Program-made: the position numbers and the translations under genes
Notes under the pieces: generated by a model
Told to the model about the DNA's origin: nothing
Databases searched by the model: none
What the model saw: the letters and a program-made list of their open reading frames with translations, nothing else
Part shown: piece after piece, positions 1-7,796 of the stretch
Position numbering within the stretch: the stretch's first letter is position 1
Layout of the letters: every line of letters starts with the position of its first letter
DNA from: DASPKS01 sp035628035
GTDB lineage: Bacteria > Bacteroidota > Rhodothermia > Rhodothermales > Rubricoccaceae
DNA: 15,621 bases
Reading direction: 5' to 3'
Assembly (NCBI GenBank): GCA_035628035.1
Contig: DASPKS010000224.1
Location: 1-15,621 of the forward strand

Positions 1-1157
<1,157 letters not shown>

Positions 1158-1376
1158 AGAGAGTTGTCCTTCTTCCGAAGAAGAGGACGTAGCTGTTGAG
1201 CTCGAATTAAGAGGTCCGGAGGACGAGTCCTCCAGCACACTCTTGGGTGACCTCTCGCGCGGCCGTCTCATCCCGCCGAAGCGGGACGCGGCCGACGAGG
1301 GCTCGCTATGCTTCCAGTCTCTCAAAGAACGTCCTTCGGGCGGGGTCGCACACTGGCGACCCAATGAGCCCGAAGC
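1158..1376 (-). promoter_or_regulatory. rRNA operon leader with boxB/boxA-like site and hairpins
   Basis: This is the transcribed spacer between the inferred P2 start (about 1376) and the 16S 5' end. Read on the minus strand it holds a 7-bp hairpin (arms 1343-1349 and 1356-1362), then a boxA-like GTTCTTTGAGAG at 1319-1330. That is the boxB-boxA order of rrn antitermination sites bound by NusB/NusE in other bacteria. Further downstream are a 6-bp stem closed by a UUCG tetraloop (1271-1286), a 6-bp stem with a 4-nt loop (1218-1233) enclosed by an outer 6-bp pairing (1211-1216 with 1249-1254), and a hairpin at 1166-1188 next to the mature 5' end. The last may belong to the RNase III processing region; its partner beyond the 16S 3' end is outside the window. 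The structures are seen in the sequence; their functions are inferred. Confidence 0.6.
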
Positions 1377-1382
1377 GGTCGG

Positions 1383-1414
1383 CAAACATACGGCGCCGCG
1401 AGGGCCCCTGTCAA
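1383..1414 (-). promoter_or_regulatory. rRNA promoter P2 (proximal)
   Basis: On the minus strand TTGACA (1409-1414) is followed after 18 nt by TATGTTTG (1383-1390). TTGACA is the consensus -35 element, and TATGTTTG is an exact match to the Bacteroidota -7 consensus TAnnTTTG. Transcription would begin near 1376 and run through the leader into 16S. It is the best-matching promoter next to the rRNA gene. Confidence 0.8.
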
Positions 1415-1415
1415 G

Positions 1416-1472
1416 CGCTTCATCATCTCTTCAGCCTTGAAAAGGGCCCCAACCAATCGGGGCGATGAAGCG
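1416..1472. repeat. Inverted repeat between the two rRNA promoters
   Basis: A perfect 9-bp inverted repeat has arms CGCTTCATC (1416-1424) and GATGAAGCG (1464-1472). An inner 5-bp pair GCCCC/GGGGC (1446-1450 and 1459-1463) lies beside the second arm. It lies directly upstream of the -35 box of P2 and downstream of P1. It could be a binding site for a regulator, or a hairpin in transcripts from P1. No U-tract follows, so it is not a standard terminator. A separate perfect hairpin, AGGGTT-CAAT-AACCCT, is at 1561-1576. Confidence 0.5.
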
Positions 1473-1518
1473 TCCTCCGCGGGGGCGCCCGAAGGCTAGA
1501 ACCCCGTCGCGAGGGTTG

Positions 1519-1550
1519 CAATAATACGGCACCCACTGGGGGGTCTGCAA
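1519..1550 (-). promoter_or_regulatory. rRNA promoter P1 (distal)
   Basis: On the minus strand TTGCAG (1545-1550) is followed after 18 nt by TATTATTG (1519-1526), one mismatch from TAnnTTTG. The spacing is the same as in the proximal promoter 136 bp downstream, and both -35 boxes are preceded by GCGC. Tandem promoters are usual for rRNA operons. Both fall inside an open frame on the minus strand that I do not regard as coding. Confidence 0.55.
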
Positions 1551-1576
1551 GCGCTCTAGCAGGGTTCAATAACCCT

Positions 1577-1799
1577 TCACTAGCCCGCGCAAAAAGAACG
1601 TTTCTGCTCTCGTGAGCACCGCCCCCGGGAGCGCAACGTTCAGCCTCCCCGGAGTCGGACCTCTCCAACGGGAGACCGGGCCCACCGTTCCTCCGCCGGG
1701 ATGCAGATCTGGCGAAGCGGAGGGGCTCGCCAGAACCGTATACTTCGCGCCGTCCACGAGCGGACGCGCTTGGCGCCGCGGCTCCCCTTCGACCACCGA
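1577..1799. other. Intergenic stretch upstream of the PASTA gene
   Basis: This stretch lies between the rRNA promoter region and the chosen start of the PASTA gene. The PASTA frame stays open upstream to an ATG at 1701, but the extra 33 residues are basic, lack family features and do not read like a natural N-terminus. I see no convincing promoter for the PASTA gene. TATACT at 1739-1744 has no matching -35 box. Confidence 0.4.
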
Positions 1800-2795
1800 A
1801 TGCCTCCTGGTTATCCCCCTTCTTCTGGCAGTGGCCTCGGCGGCCGGTGGCGCTGGCTCGCGCCCGTCCTGAAGTCCCGCTACTTCTGGCTGGGCCTGGT
1901 GGCACTAGCGGGTTCCTTCGTCGCCTTCCTCTTCCTCTTCAACTTCGCCCTGATGCCGCTATGGACGCGGCACGGGGCAGTGGTCGAGGTACCGGAAGTC
2001 CGGGAGCTCTCGGCGGACGAAGCGGAGCGTGCCCTCCGGCGCGCAGGGCTCCGGGCGGAGCGCCGCGAGCAGCCGTTCAATCCCAACCTCACCCCCGACG
2101 TGGTGGTAGACCAGAACCCGCTCCCGAACGCACGGGTCAAGCCGGGCCGTCCGGTCTACTTCTACGTTAATGCGAGCCCGCGCGAACTGGTGCGCGTGCC
2201 GGATGTCCGCTCGCGCTCGGAGCTCAACGCCCGGCGGGCGCTCGAAGAGGCCGGGCTCGTCCTCGGCGACGTGGCGCTCGACACGCTCCACACGCCGAAC
2301 GACCTCAAGAACACGGTCACGCGTCAGACGCCTCAGGCGGGGCACGCCGTCCCGCGCGGTACACGCGTGACGCTCTGGCTCAGCCCCGGCCTCGGCAACC
2401 GCCGCGTGGTCGTGCCCGACGTGGCGGGCCTCACGATGACGCAGGCGCAGTACACCCTCCGACGAGCGGGCCTCTGGCCCGATCCTCCCGGCGCGCGCAG
2501 CGACACGGTGCGCTGGACCGAGCCGGCCGCCGGCACACGCCTCCGCGAAGGGTCGGCCGTCCGCCTCCGCCTCACACCGCCCCCCCCGCCTCCGCCGCCG
2601 GACACTACGCGCGTCGTGACGCCGCCCCCGCGTGACACCACGCGGCGCCCGACCCCGCCGCCGGTAGAGGTCCCCACGCCGCAGGAATCGCCTACGGAGG
2701 AGCCCGCGCCACCACAGGAAGATCCCAAGCCCCCCCCATCCGACGAGGACGCGCCGAAGCCGCCAGCCGAGGAAGGAGGCGGCGATGGCGGCTGA
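1800..2795 (+). CDS. Membrane-anchored PASTA-domain protein
   Basis: The 331-residue product has a short cytoplasmic N-terminus, one membrane helix (about 28-50) and three PASTA repeats outside the membrane (about 61-125, 130-195, 201-260). Each repeat shows the V-P-D/E-V start, an A-x-x-x-L-x-x-A-G-L helix and, in the first two, a Q-x-P-x-A turn. A tail of about 70 residues, very rich in Pro and Asp/Glu with DTTR repeats, ends the protein. PASTA domains bind muropeptides or peptidoglycan and are usually fused to Ser/Thr kinases or PBPs; here there is no catalytic domain, so a wall-binding or scaffold role is likely. Start: the ATG at 1800 gives a normal type-II topology; an in-frame ATG at 1701 would add 33 atypical residues. 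There is no clear ribosome binding site. The tail contains two C8 tracts (2580-2587, 2730-2737). The gene converges on pyrR, 6 bp away. Confidence 0.85.
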   Translation: MPPGYPPSSGSGLGGRWRWLAPVLKSRYFWLGLVALAGSFVAFLFLFNFALMPLWTRHGAVVEVPEVRELSADEAERALRRAGLRAERREQPFNPNLTPDVVVDQNPLPNARVKPGRPVYFYVNASPRELVRVPDVRSRSELNARRALEEAGLVLGDVALDTLHTPNDLKNTVTRQTPQAGHAVPRGTRVTLWLSPGLGNRRVVVPDVAGLTMTQAQYTLRRAGLWPDPPGARSDTVRWTEPAAGTRLREGSAVRLRLTPPPPPPPPDTTRVVTPPPRDTTRRPTPPPVEVPTPQESPTEEPAPPQEDPKPPPSDEDAPKPPAEEGGGDGG

Positions 2796-2801
2796 ACCTC
2801 C

Positions 2802-3317
2802 CTACTCCTCTAGATAGACGGCAGCCTCTTCGCCGGCCTCCACGACAATGCGCTCGTCGTGCTTGGTCGGGATGGTGCGGCCGACGTAGTCCGGGCGGAT
2901 CGGGTACTCGCGGTGCCCGCGGTCCACGAGCACGGCGAGCTGGATGGAGCGCGGCCGGCCGTGCTGGAGCACCGCGTCGATGCCGGCCCGCGCGGTGCGC
3001 CCGGTGAAGAGCACGTCGTCTACGAGCAGCACGTCGTGGCCGTCCACGCGGGGAGCATCAACGTAAGGTGCCGGGGGCGACGCGTCTGCTGGACGGTCGT
3101 CACGGAAAGGGCCCACGTCGAGCGGGTGGACTTCCGGCGGCGCGCCTTCGATGGCGCCGAGGAACTCGGCCAGCCGATGGGCGAGATCCACGCCGCGCTG
3201 GCGGATCCCGAAGACCATCAGGGTCCCCGTGCCCCGGTTCCGCTCGACGCACTCGTGCGCTATCCGGTCGAGCGTCCGGCGGACCTGCGTGGGCGTCATC
3301 AGCTGTGTACGCGCCAT
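2802..3317 (-). CDS. pyrR: PyrR, pyrimidine regulator / uracil phosphoribosyltransferase
   Basis: The 171-residue product has the length and layout of PyrR, a type I phosphoribosyltransferase fold. The PRPP-binding loop VLLVDDVLFTGRT is at 96-108. The FGIRQRG segment (36-42) and the C-terminal GRTIPTKHDERIVV region (146-159) are typical of the family. In many bacteria PyrR binds pyr mRNA when UMP is high and also converts uracil plus PRPP to UMP. I see no attenuator or anti-terminator fold before this gene, so any RNA target is probably elsewhere. A Pro/Ala-rich segment (77-90) sits in the usual flexible loop. It is the last gene of the tmk-fur-phzF-pyrR run, starting at an ATG 8 bp after the phzF stop, so co-transcription is likely. 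Confidence 0.93.
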   Translation of the reverse strand: MARTQLMTPTQVRRTLDRIAHECVERNRGTGTLMVFGIRQRGVDLAHRLAEFLGAIEGAPPEVHPLDVGPFRDDRPADASPPAPYVDAPRVDGHDVLLVDDVLFTGRTARAGIDAVLQHGRPRSIQLAVLVDRGHREYPIRPDYVGRTIPTKHDERIVVEAGEEAAVYLEE

Positions 3318-3325
3318 CGGAACAG

Positions 3326-4138
3326 CTACACGAGCAGTTTCCCTTCGAAGACCGTCACGGCTTGACCGATGAGGTCCACGCGATCCCCGCGCACGCGGAG
3401 GCCGACGAGGCCGCCTCGCGCCGAAGCCTGATAGCCGGTGAGCGCATCGCGGCCGAGCTTAGCGGCCCAGTACGGTGCCAGCTTGCAGTGCGCCGAGCCC
3501 GTCACGGGGTCCTCGGGCACGCCGAGCGCCGGCGCGAAGTACCGCGAGACGAAATCGTAGCCTCTCCCTTCGTCGGCGCGGGCAGTAACGACGACACCGG
3601 CCGTGTCGAGGGCGCCGAGGGCGTGCAGGTCCGGCGCGAGCGCGCGTACGGTGGCATCGTCGGGCAGCTCGGCCACTATGTTGCCCCGACTCTGACCCGT
3701 CCACACGGGCTCGACGCCGAGCGCTTCGGCCAGCCCTTCGGGGGCGGGCACCTCCGTAGGCGGCGTGGCCGGAAAGTCCATCACCAGACGCATCCCGCCC
3801 TCGCCGGGGATCGGCTCGGCGCGCACGGTGAGCCGCCCGCTGGCGGTGTCGAACCGCGCCTCATCGGAAGGACCGAGGCGACCCGTCTCATAGAGGACGT
3901 GTGCCGAGGCCAGCGTGGCGTGGCCGCACAGCTCCACCTCGACCGTCGGCGTAAACCAGCGCAGGCGGTAGCCGTCGCCTTCCGGGTAGAAGAAGGCCGT
4001 CTCGGCGAGGTTCATCTCCATCGCCACGCTCTGCATCCAGCCAGCGTCGGCGGGGCCATCGAGGGGGACGACCCCGGCGGGGTTGCCCGTGAAGGGGCCG
4101 CTGGCGAAGGCATCTACCTGGAAGAGCGGAAGGGGCAT
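3326..4138 (-). CDS. PhzF family isomerase-like protein
   Basis: The 270-residue protein spans the whole PhzF / diaminopimelate-epimerase-like fold. Family marks are the N-terminal FQVDAF and GNPAGVV segments (6-24), NLAETAFF with the catalytic Glu at 46, VELCGHATLA (68-77) and DPVTGSAHC (210-218). In PhzF of phenazine synthesis this Glu acts as general acid/base in isomerising a dihydroanthranilate. Most relatives outside phenazine clusters have unknown substrates, and no phenazine genes are seen here, so the substrate is open. It starts at an ATG 6 bp after the fur stop and ends 8 bp before pyrR, which suggests an operon, though the functional link to its neighbours is unclear. Full length, no damage visible. 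Confidence 0.9.
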   Translation of the reverse strand: MPLPLFQVDAFASGPFTGNPAGVVPLDGPADAGWMQSVAMEMNLAETAFFYPEGDGYRLRWFTPTVEVELCGHATLASAHVLYETGRLGPSDEARFDTASGRLTVRAEPIPGEGGMRLVMDFPATPPTEVPAPEGLAEALGVEPVWTGQSRGNIVAELPDDATVRALAPDLHALGALDTAGVVVTARADEGRGYDFVSRYFAPALGVPEDPVTGSAHCKLAPYWAAKLGRDALTGYQASARGGLVGLRVRGDRVDLIGQAVTVFEGKLLV

Positions 4139-4144
4139 GAGAGA

Positions 4145-4618
4145 TCAGGAAGGCGCGGTAGCGCGGTTCGGGCAGGCCTCGCGGCGGCAATGACCGTAGA
4201 GGGTGAGCGCGTGGCGGTCCACCTCGAACCCGTAGATCCCTGCAACGGTCTCCTGGATGCCGTGCAGCCGGGGGTCGCAGAACTCGAGGATCTCCCCGCA
4301 GTCGAGGCAGATGAGGTGGTCGTGCTGCCAGTACGCGAAGGCCCGCTCGTATTTCGCCTGGTGCTTCCCGAACTGGTGCTTCACGACGAGGTCGCAGTCG
4401 AGCAGCAGGTCGAGCGTGTTGTAGACGGTGGCGCGGCTGACGCCGACGCCCTGCGCTTTGAGGCGGGCGTAGAGGGTATCCGCGTCGAAGTGGTCGGTGG
4501 CGGCGTAGACGGCCTCCAGGATGGCGAAGCGCTCAGGCGTTTGCCGCTGCCCGCGCGCCTTGAGCGAGTCGCGGAAGCGACGGCGGACTTCGTCGAGCTG
4601 GGCCTGGGGGAGCGACAT
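4145..4618 (-). CDS. fur: Fur family metal-responsive repressor
   Basis: With the ATG at 4618 the product has 157 residues, normal for Fur. The N-terminal winged helix carries RQTPERFAIL (25-34) and the recognition segment SRATVYNTLDLL (61-72). The metal-binding half has CLDC (104-107) and C-x4-C (144, 149), which form the structural zinc site, and H43, E91, H99 and H101 as likely sensory ligands. The residue aligned with the PerR-diagnostic Asp is Glu112, so I favour an iron (Fur) over a peroxide (PerR) sensor; Zur remains possible. Alternative in-frame starts are ATG at 4633 and a GTG at 4669 that overlaps the tmk stop. A TAGGTTTG element (4639-4646) just upstream makes the late start attractive. 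It sits between tmk and phzF on the same strand. Confidence 0.9.
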   Translation of the reverse strand: MSLPQAQLDEVRRRFRDSLKARGQRQTPERFAILEAVYAATDHFDADTLYARLKAQGVGVSRATVYNTLDLLLDCDLVVKHQFGKHQAKYERAFAYWQHDHLICLDCGEILEFCDPRLHGIQETVAGIYGFEVDRHALTLYGHCRREACPNRATAPS

Positions 4619-4638
4619 GGCGGGCGAAGGCATCGGGG

Positions 4639-4646
4639 CAAACCTA
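4639..4646 (-). promoter_or_regulatory. Possible internal -7 element upstream of fur
   Basis: TAGGTTTG on the minus strand matches TAnnTTTG exactly and lies 20 nt before the ATG at 4618. There is no good TTG at the -33 distance. If used, it would give fur, phzF and pyrR a separate transcript with a very short leader. Confidence 0.35.
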
Positions 4647-4665
4647 CGCAGGCATCCGGCGCCGC

Positions 4666-5283
4666 TCACAGCGCCGCTGCGAAGAGCCGCTCCACGTCGG
4701 CGACGATCGCGGCGTGGAGGTCTTTTTCGGGCCGCGTCCCGTCCAGGACACTAAGCCGGTCCGGCTCGCGCTCAGCGAGGGCGAGGTACGTCTCGCGGAC
4801 GCGCGCAAAAAAAGCAGCGCCGCCCGCTTCCATCCGATCGGCCACCCGGTCGGCGCGGCGGCCCGCGCCGACCTCCGGCGGCACGTCGAGGAGGTAGGTG
4901 CGGCGCGGCACGAGGCCTCCCGTGACCCGGCGGTGAAAGGCGTCGAGCCACTCCGTCTCTGCGAGCCCGCGACCACCACCCTGGTAGGCCGTCGTCGAGT
5001 CGAAGAACCGGTCGCACAGGACGACCGTCCCGGCCGCCAGCGCAGGCCTGATCACCTCTTCGACGAGCTGATGGCGCGCGGCCGAGAACAGCAGGAGTTC
5101 GGCGAAGGGGGCGATGTCCAGCGCTGGATCGAGCAGGAGCTCGCGCACCCGCTCGGAGAGCGTGGCGCCCCCCGGTTCCCGCACGAGCAGCACGGAGCGC
5201 CCGGCGTCGCGGAGGTACGCCTCCAGGAGCCGCGCCTGCGTGCTCTTCCCGCTGCCGTCGATGCCTTCGAACGAGAGGAGCAA
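4666..5283 (-). CDS. tmk: Thymidylate kinase (dTMP kinase)
   Basis: Thymidylate kinase phosphorylates dTMP to dTDP with ATP in the cytoplasm, an essential step of dTTP synthesis. From the TTG at 5283 the product has 205 residues, the usual length. It begins LLSFEGIDGSGKSTQ with the P-loop at 7-15. REPGG is at 35-39, the substrate segment LCDRFFDSTTAYQG at 89-102, and the lid region ADRVADRM at 144-151. The start is chosen because family members begin one or two residues before LSFEGIDG and no ATG or GTG lies near. The frame stays open for more than 2 kb upstream on the minus strand, but this is an antisense shadow of the TPR and aroE genes. It is the first gene of the tmk-fur-phzF-pyrR run. 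No clear promoter was found in front. Confidence 0.93.
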   Translation of the reverse strand: MLLSFEGIDGSGKSTQARLLEAYLRDAGRSVLLVREPGGATLSERVRELLLDPALDIAPFAELLLFSAARHQLVEEVIRPALAAGTVVLCDRFFDSTTAYQGGGRGLAETEWLDAFHRRVTGGLVPRRTYLLDVPPEVGAGRRADRVADRMEAGGAAFFARVRETYLALAEREPDRLSVLDGTRPEKDLHAAIVADVERLFAAAL

Positions 5284-5379
5284 AGGGCTGCAGGTAAAAC
5301 GTTGAGCGGGAAGGAGAAGGGCGCCGATCTCCACCGAATCCGCAACACGCGACGCGGCGTGCGGCCCCATATTTCCCGC

Positions 5380-5401
5380 CCTCGTGGAACCTCCACCGAG
5401 G
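5380..5401. repeat. Imperfect inverted repeat between tmk and the TPR gene
   Basis: CCTCG-TGGA pairs with TCCA-C-CGAGG around a 3-nt centre, giving 9 bp with one bulged base. It lies between the divergent tmk and TPR genes, about 37 bp upstream of the TPR operon -35 box. It could be an operator, but chance is possible in GC-rich DNA. Confidence 0.3.
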
Positions 5402-5437
5402 CCTTCGTATAGAGCGGGCGAGGGGCGTCGGCGCGGC

Positions 5438-5466
5438 TTGCGTCGCACCGGTGCCCCCTGTATAAT
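5438..5466 (+). promoter_or_regulatory. Strong promoter of the TPR-aroE-pgeF-recJ operon
   Basis: TTGCGT (5438-5443) and a perfect TATAAT (5461-5466) are separated by 17 bp, the classic housekeeping sigma spacing. Transcription would start near 5473, leaving a leader of about 50 nt before the ATG at 5524. The element lies in the only AT-rich spot of this intergenic region. Confidence 0.75.
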
Positions 5467-5523
5467 ACGCCCAGCGGATCGCCTCCCCCGGGCCGCTCGC
5501 TCCCTCCTTCCCGGCGTCAGCGC

Positions 5524-6918
5524 ATGTTCGATTTCGAGTTCGACGAATTCGACGACCCGGCCCGAGAGGACGCCCTCCGCGAGCTCGTCGCCGCCTACGA
5601 GCGGCACCTCCAGAGCGGCACCCCCGGCTACTTCGACGCCGACGCCCTCGAGGTCATCGCCACGTTCTACTTCGAGGCCGCGCGGTTCGACGACGCCCTC
5701 GCCGTCGTGGACCGTGCGCTGGAAGCGCAGCCGTTCGCCTCCGACGCGTGGCTCCGGCGTGGCATCCTCCTCAACCACCTCGAACGCCACGAGGAGGCCC
5801 TGGCGGCCTACGACCGCGCCCTCGCCGTCAACCCGGCCGACCCCGAGACCCTCATCAACCGTGGCGTGACGCTCGACACGCTCGGCCGCACCGAGGAGGC
5901 CCTCGACGCCTACGAGCGCGCGCTCCAGGTGGACCCCGTCCAGGCCGACGCCCTCTTCAACCGCGGCCTTGCCTTCCAGCGGCTCGACCGCCATGCCGAG
6001 GCCGTCGAGGCGTTCCGCCGCTGCGCCGAGCTCGACGCCGAGCACCCCGAGGTGTGGTACGAGCTCGGCTTCAGCCTCGACCAGCTCGACCGCCTCGCGG
6101 AGAGCGTCGACGCCTACGACCACCAGATCGACCTCGACCCCTACGCCCAGAACGCGTGGTATAACCGGGGGATTGTGCTCAACCGGATGGGCCGCTACGC
6201 CGAGGCCGTCGACAGCTACGACTTCGCCCTCGCCATCAGCGAGGACTTCGCCTCGGCCTGGTACAACCGGGGGAACGCCCTCGCCAACCTCGGCCGCACC
6301 GCCGACGCCATCGCGAGCTACCGCCAGGTGCTGGAGTACGAGGAGGGCGACGCCGCCACGTTCTACAACCTCGGCCTCGCCTACGACGAGCTGGAGGACT
6401 TCCCCACGGCGGTCTCGTTCTTCCTCCGCGCCATCCAGGACGACCCCGAGTACGCCGACGCATGGTACGCCCTCGGCTGCGGGTACGACGCGATGGACCG
6501 CTACGGCGATGCCCTCGGCGCCTTCGACCGCGCCCTCGCGCTGGCCCCCGACGAAGCCGAGTACTGGCATGCCCGCGCCGATACGGCCTACAACGATGGG
6601 CGTCTCGGCGAAGCCCTCGCGGCCTACCACCGCGCCGTCACGCTCGACCCCGGCAGCGCGCAGGCGTGGCTCGACCTCGCCGAGACGCGCCTCGAAGCCG
6701 GCCTCGTCGCCGACGCCCTCGGCGCGTATGCCCGCGCGCTCGACCTCGACCCCGACTCCTGCGACGCCCACCTCGGCCAGGCCGAGGCGCTCTCCTCGCT
6801 CGGCCACCGCGAGGCCGCCGTGCGCTCGCTCCGCCGCGCGCTCGACCTCGACCCCTCCCGCGCCGACGACCTCCGCCGCGCCTACCCCGACCTCCTCAGC
6901 GACGAGCCGCGCCGCTGA
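5524..6918 (+). CDS. Tetratricopeptide repeat protein, 12 TPR units
   Basis: The 464-residue acidic protein consists almost entirely of TPR units with an unbroken 34-residue period. Unit starts are near residues 41, 75, 109, 143, 177, 211, 245, 279, 313, 347, 381 and 415. Each has the W/Y-x-x-x-G, A-x-x-x-Y/F and A-x-x-L-x-P signature of the two TPR helices, for example AWYNRG at 211 and 245. A 40-residue acidic N-terminus precedes the repeats. No signal peptide or membrane helix is present, so it is probably a cytoplasmic scaffold for protein-protein contacts; its partner cannot be told from the sequence. It is the first gene after the strong promoter, with aroE 9 bp downstream, so it is probably co-transcribed with aroE, pgeF and recJ. 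Confidence 0.92.
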   Translation: MFDFEFDEFDDPAREDALRELVAAYERHLQSGTPGYFDADALEVIATFYFEAARFDDALAVVDRALEAQPFASDAWLRRGILLNHLERHEEALAAYDRALAVNPADPETLINRGVTLDTLGRTEEALDAYERALQVDPVQADALFNRGLAFQRLDRHAEAVEAFRRCAELDAEHPEVWYELGFSLDQLDRLAESVDAYDHQIDLDPYAQNAWYNRGIVLNRMGRYAEAVDSYDFALAISEDFASAWYNRGNALANLGRTADAIASYRQVLEYEEGDAATFYNLGLAYDELEDFPTAVSFFLRAIQDDPEYADAWYALGCGYDAMDRYGDALGAFDRALALAPDEAEYWHARADTAYNDGRLGEALAAYHRAVTLDPGSAQAWLDLAETRLEAGLVADALGAYARALDLDPDSCDAHLGQAEALSSLGHREAAVRSLRRALDLDPSRADDLRRAYPDLLSDEPRR

Positions 6919-6927
6919 GCGCGCATA

Positions 6928-7767
6928 GTGCTGCCCCGGTCGCCCCGCCTTGTCGCTCTGCTCGGCGACCCCGTCGCGCACTCGCGCTCGCCCGCGCTCC
7001 ACAACGCCGCCTTCCGCGCGCTCGGGCTCGACCTCGTCTACGTGGCCTGCCGGGTAGCACCGGCTGACCTTCCCGAGGCGGTCGCCGGTCTGCGCGCGCT
7101 CGGCGCGGTGGGCGCGAACGTGACGGTGCCGCACAAGGAAGCGGTGGTCCGACTCATCGACCGGCTCACACCGGTTGCGGAGGCGGTCAGCGCCGTCAAC
7201 ACGCTCGTGCTCGAAGATGGCGGCACCCTGCGCGGCGAGAACACCGACGTGGCCGGTTTCCTCGCGCCGCTCACCCCTCACCTCGAAGCCTTGCGCAGCA
7301 GCGAAGTCGTCGTTCTGGGCGCGGGCGGCGCGGCGCGGGCCGTCGTCTACGCCGCGCTGACGGCCCTCGACCCGGCGCGCGTGACCATCGCGGCGCGGCG
7401 GCCGGCACAGGCGGAGCGGCTGGCGGCTGATCTCGCGCCCTTCGACCCGCGCCGCGCGCTCCGCGTGAGGCCGCTGGCAGAAGCGGGCGGCGCCATGCGC
7501 GCGGCGCACCTCGTCGTCAATGCAACACCCGTGGGGCTCTTGGACGACGGCTCACCCTCACCTGAATCCGACGCCTTCCATCGCGGTCAGGTCGTCTACG
7601 ACTTGGTGTACGGCGCCGTCCCCACGCGGCTACTCCGCGACGCTGCCGCGCGCGGGGCCACGACGCTCGACGGCCGCGACATGCTGCGCGCGCAGGCCGC
7701 CGCCTCGTTCCTCCTCTGGACGGGGCACGAGATGCCCCCCGCGAACGGCGAGGAGACGCGGGCGTAG
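6928..7767 (+). CDS. aroE: Shikimate dehydrogenase
   Basis: AroE reduces 3-dehydroshikimate to shikimate with NADPH in the chorismate pathway. The 279-residue protein has the shikimate-binding S-x-S in AHSRSPALHN (S19, S21), NVTVPHK with catalytic Lys70, NT at 91-92, and NTD with catalytic Asp107. The NADP-binding glycine loop GAGGAARAV is at 131-139. NATPVGL (198-204), YDLVY (224-228) and the C-terminal DGRDMLRAQAA with Gln256 complete the set. The start is GTG at 6928, 9 bp after the TPR stop; its position matches the family N-terminus just before the first strand, and no ATG is nearby. Probably translated from the TPR operon mRNA. Confidence 0.95.
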   Translation: MLPRSPRLVALLGDPVAHSRSPALHNAAFRALGLDLVYVACRVAPADLPEAVAGLRALGAVGANVTVPHKEAVVRLIDRLTPVAEAVSAVNTLVLEDGGTLRGENTDVAGFLAPLTPHLEALRSSEVVVLGAGGAARAVVYAALTALDPARVTIAARRPAQAERLAADLAPFDPRRALRVRPLAEAGGAMRAAHLVVNATPVGLLDDGSPSPESDAFHRGQVVYDLVYGAVPTRLLRDAAARGATTLDGRDMLRAQAAASFLLWTGHEMPPANGEETRA

Positions 7768-7796
7768 GAGCCCCTTCCCTCCGCGCCTGCCTCCTC

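Noticed and set aside
1739..1744. TATACT as promoter of the PASTA gene
   Set aside because: No -35 or -33 partner box at a suitable distance.
1423..1905. 160-codon minus-strand frame
   Set aside because: It covers an rRNA promoter and the start of the PASTA gene on the other strand, and its composition is typical of a shadow frame.
3318..3325. PyrR-binding attenuator before pyrR
   Set aside because: Only 8 bp separate phzF and pyrR, and no terminator-antiterminator fold is visible.
3068..4897. 609-codon plus-strand frame
   Set aside because: It is the reverse shadow of pyrR, phzF, fur and tmk, all with family motifs on the minus strand.
5284..7509. Minus-strand frame extending tmk far upstream (947 codons in total)
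   Set aside because: It is antisense to the TPR and aroE genes, has biased low-complexity composition (V, E, G, R), and only its last 205 codons match thymidylate kinase. GC-rich third positions keep the opposite frame open.
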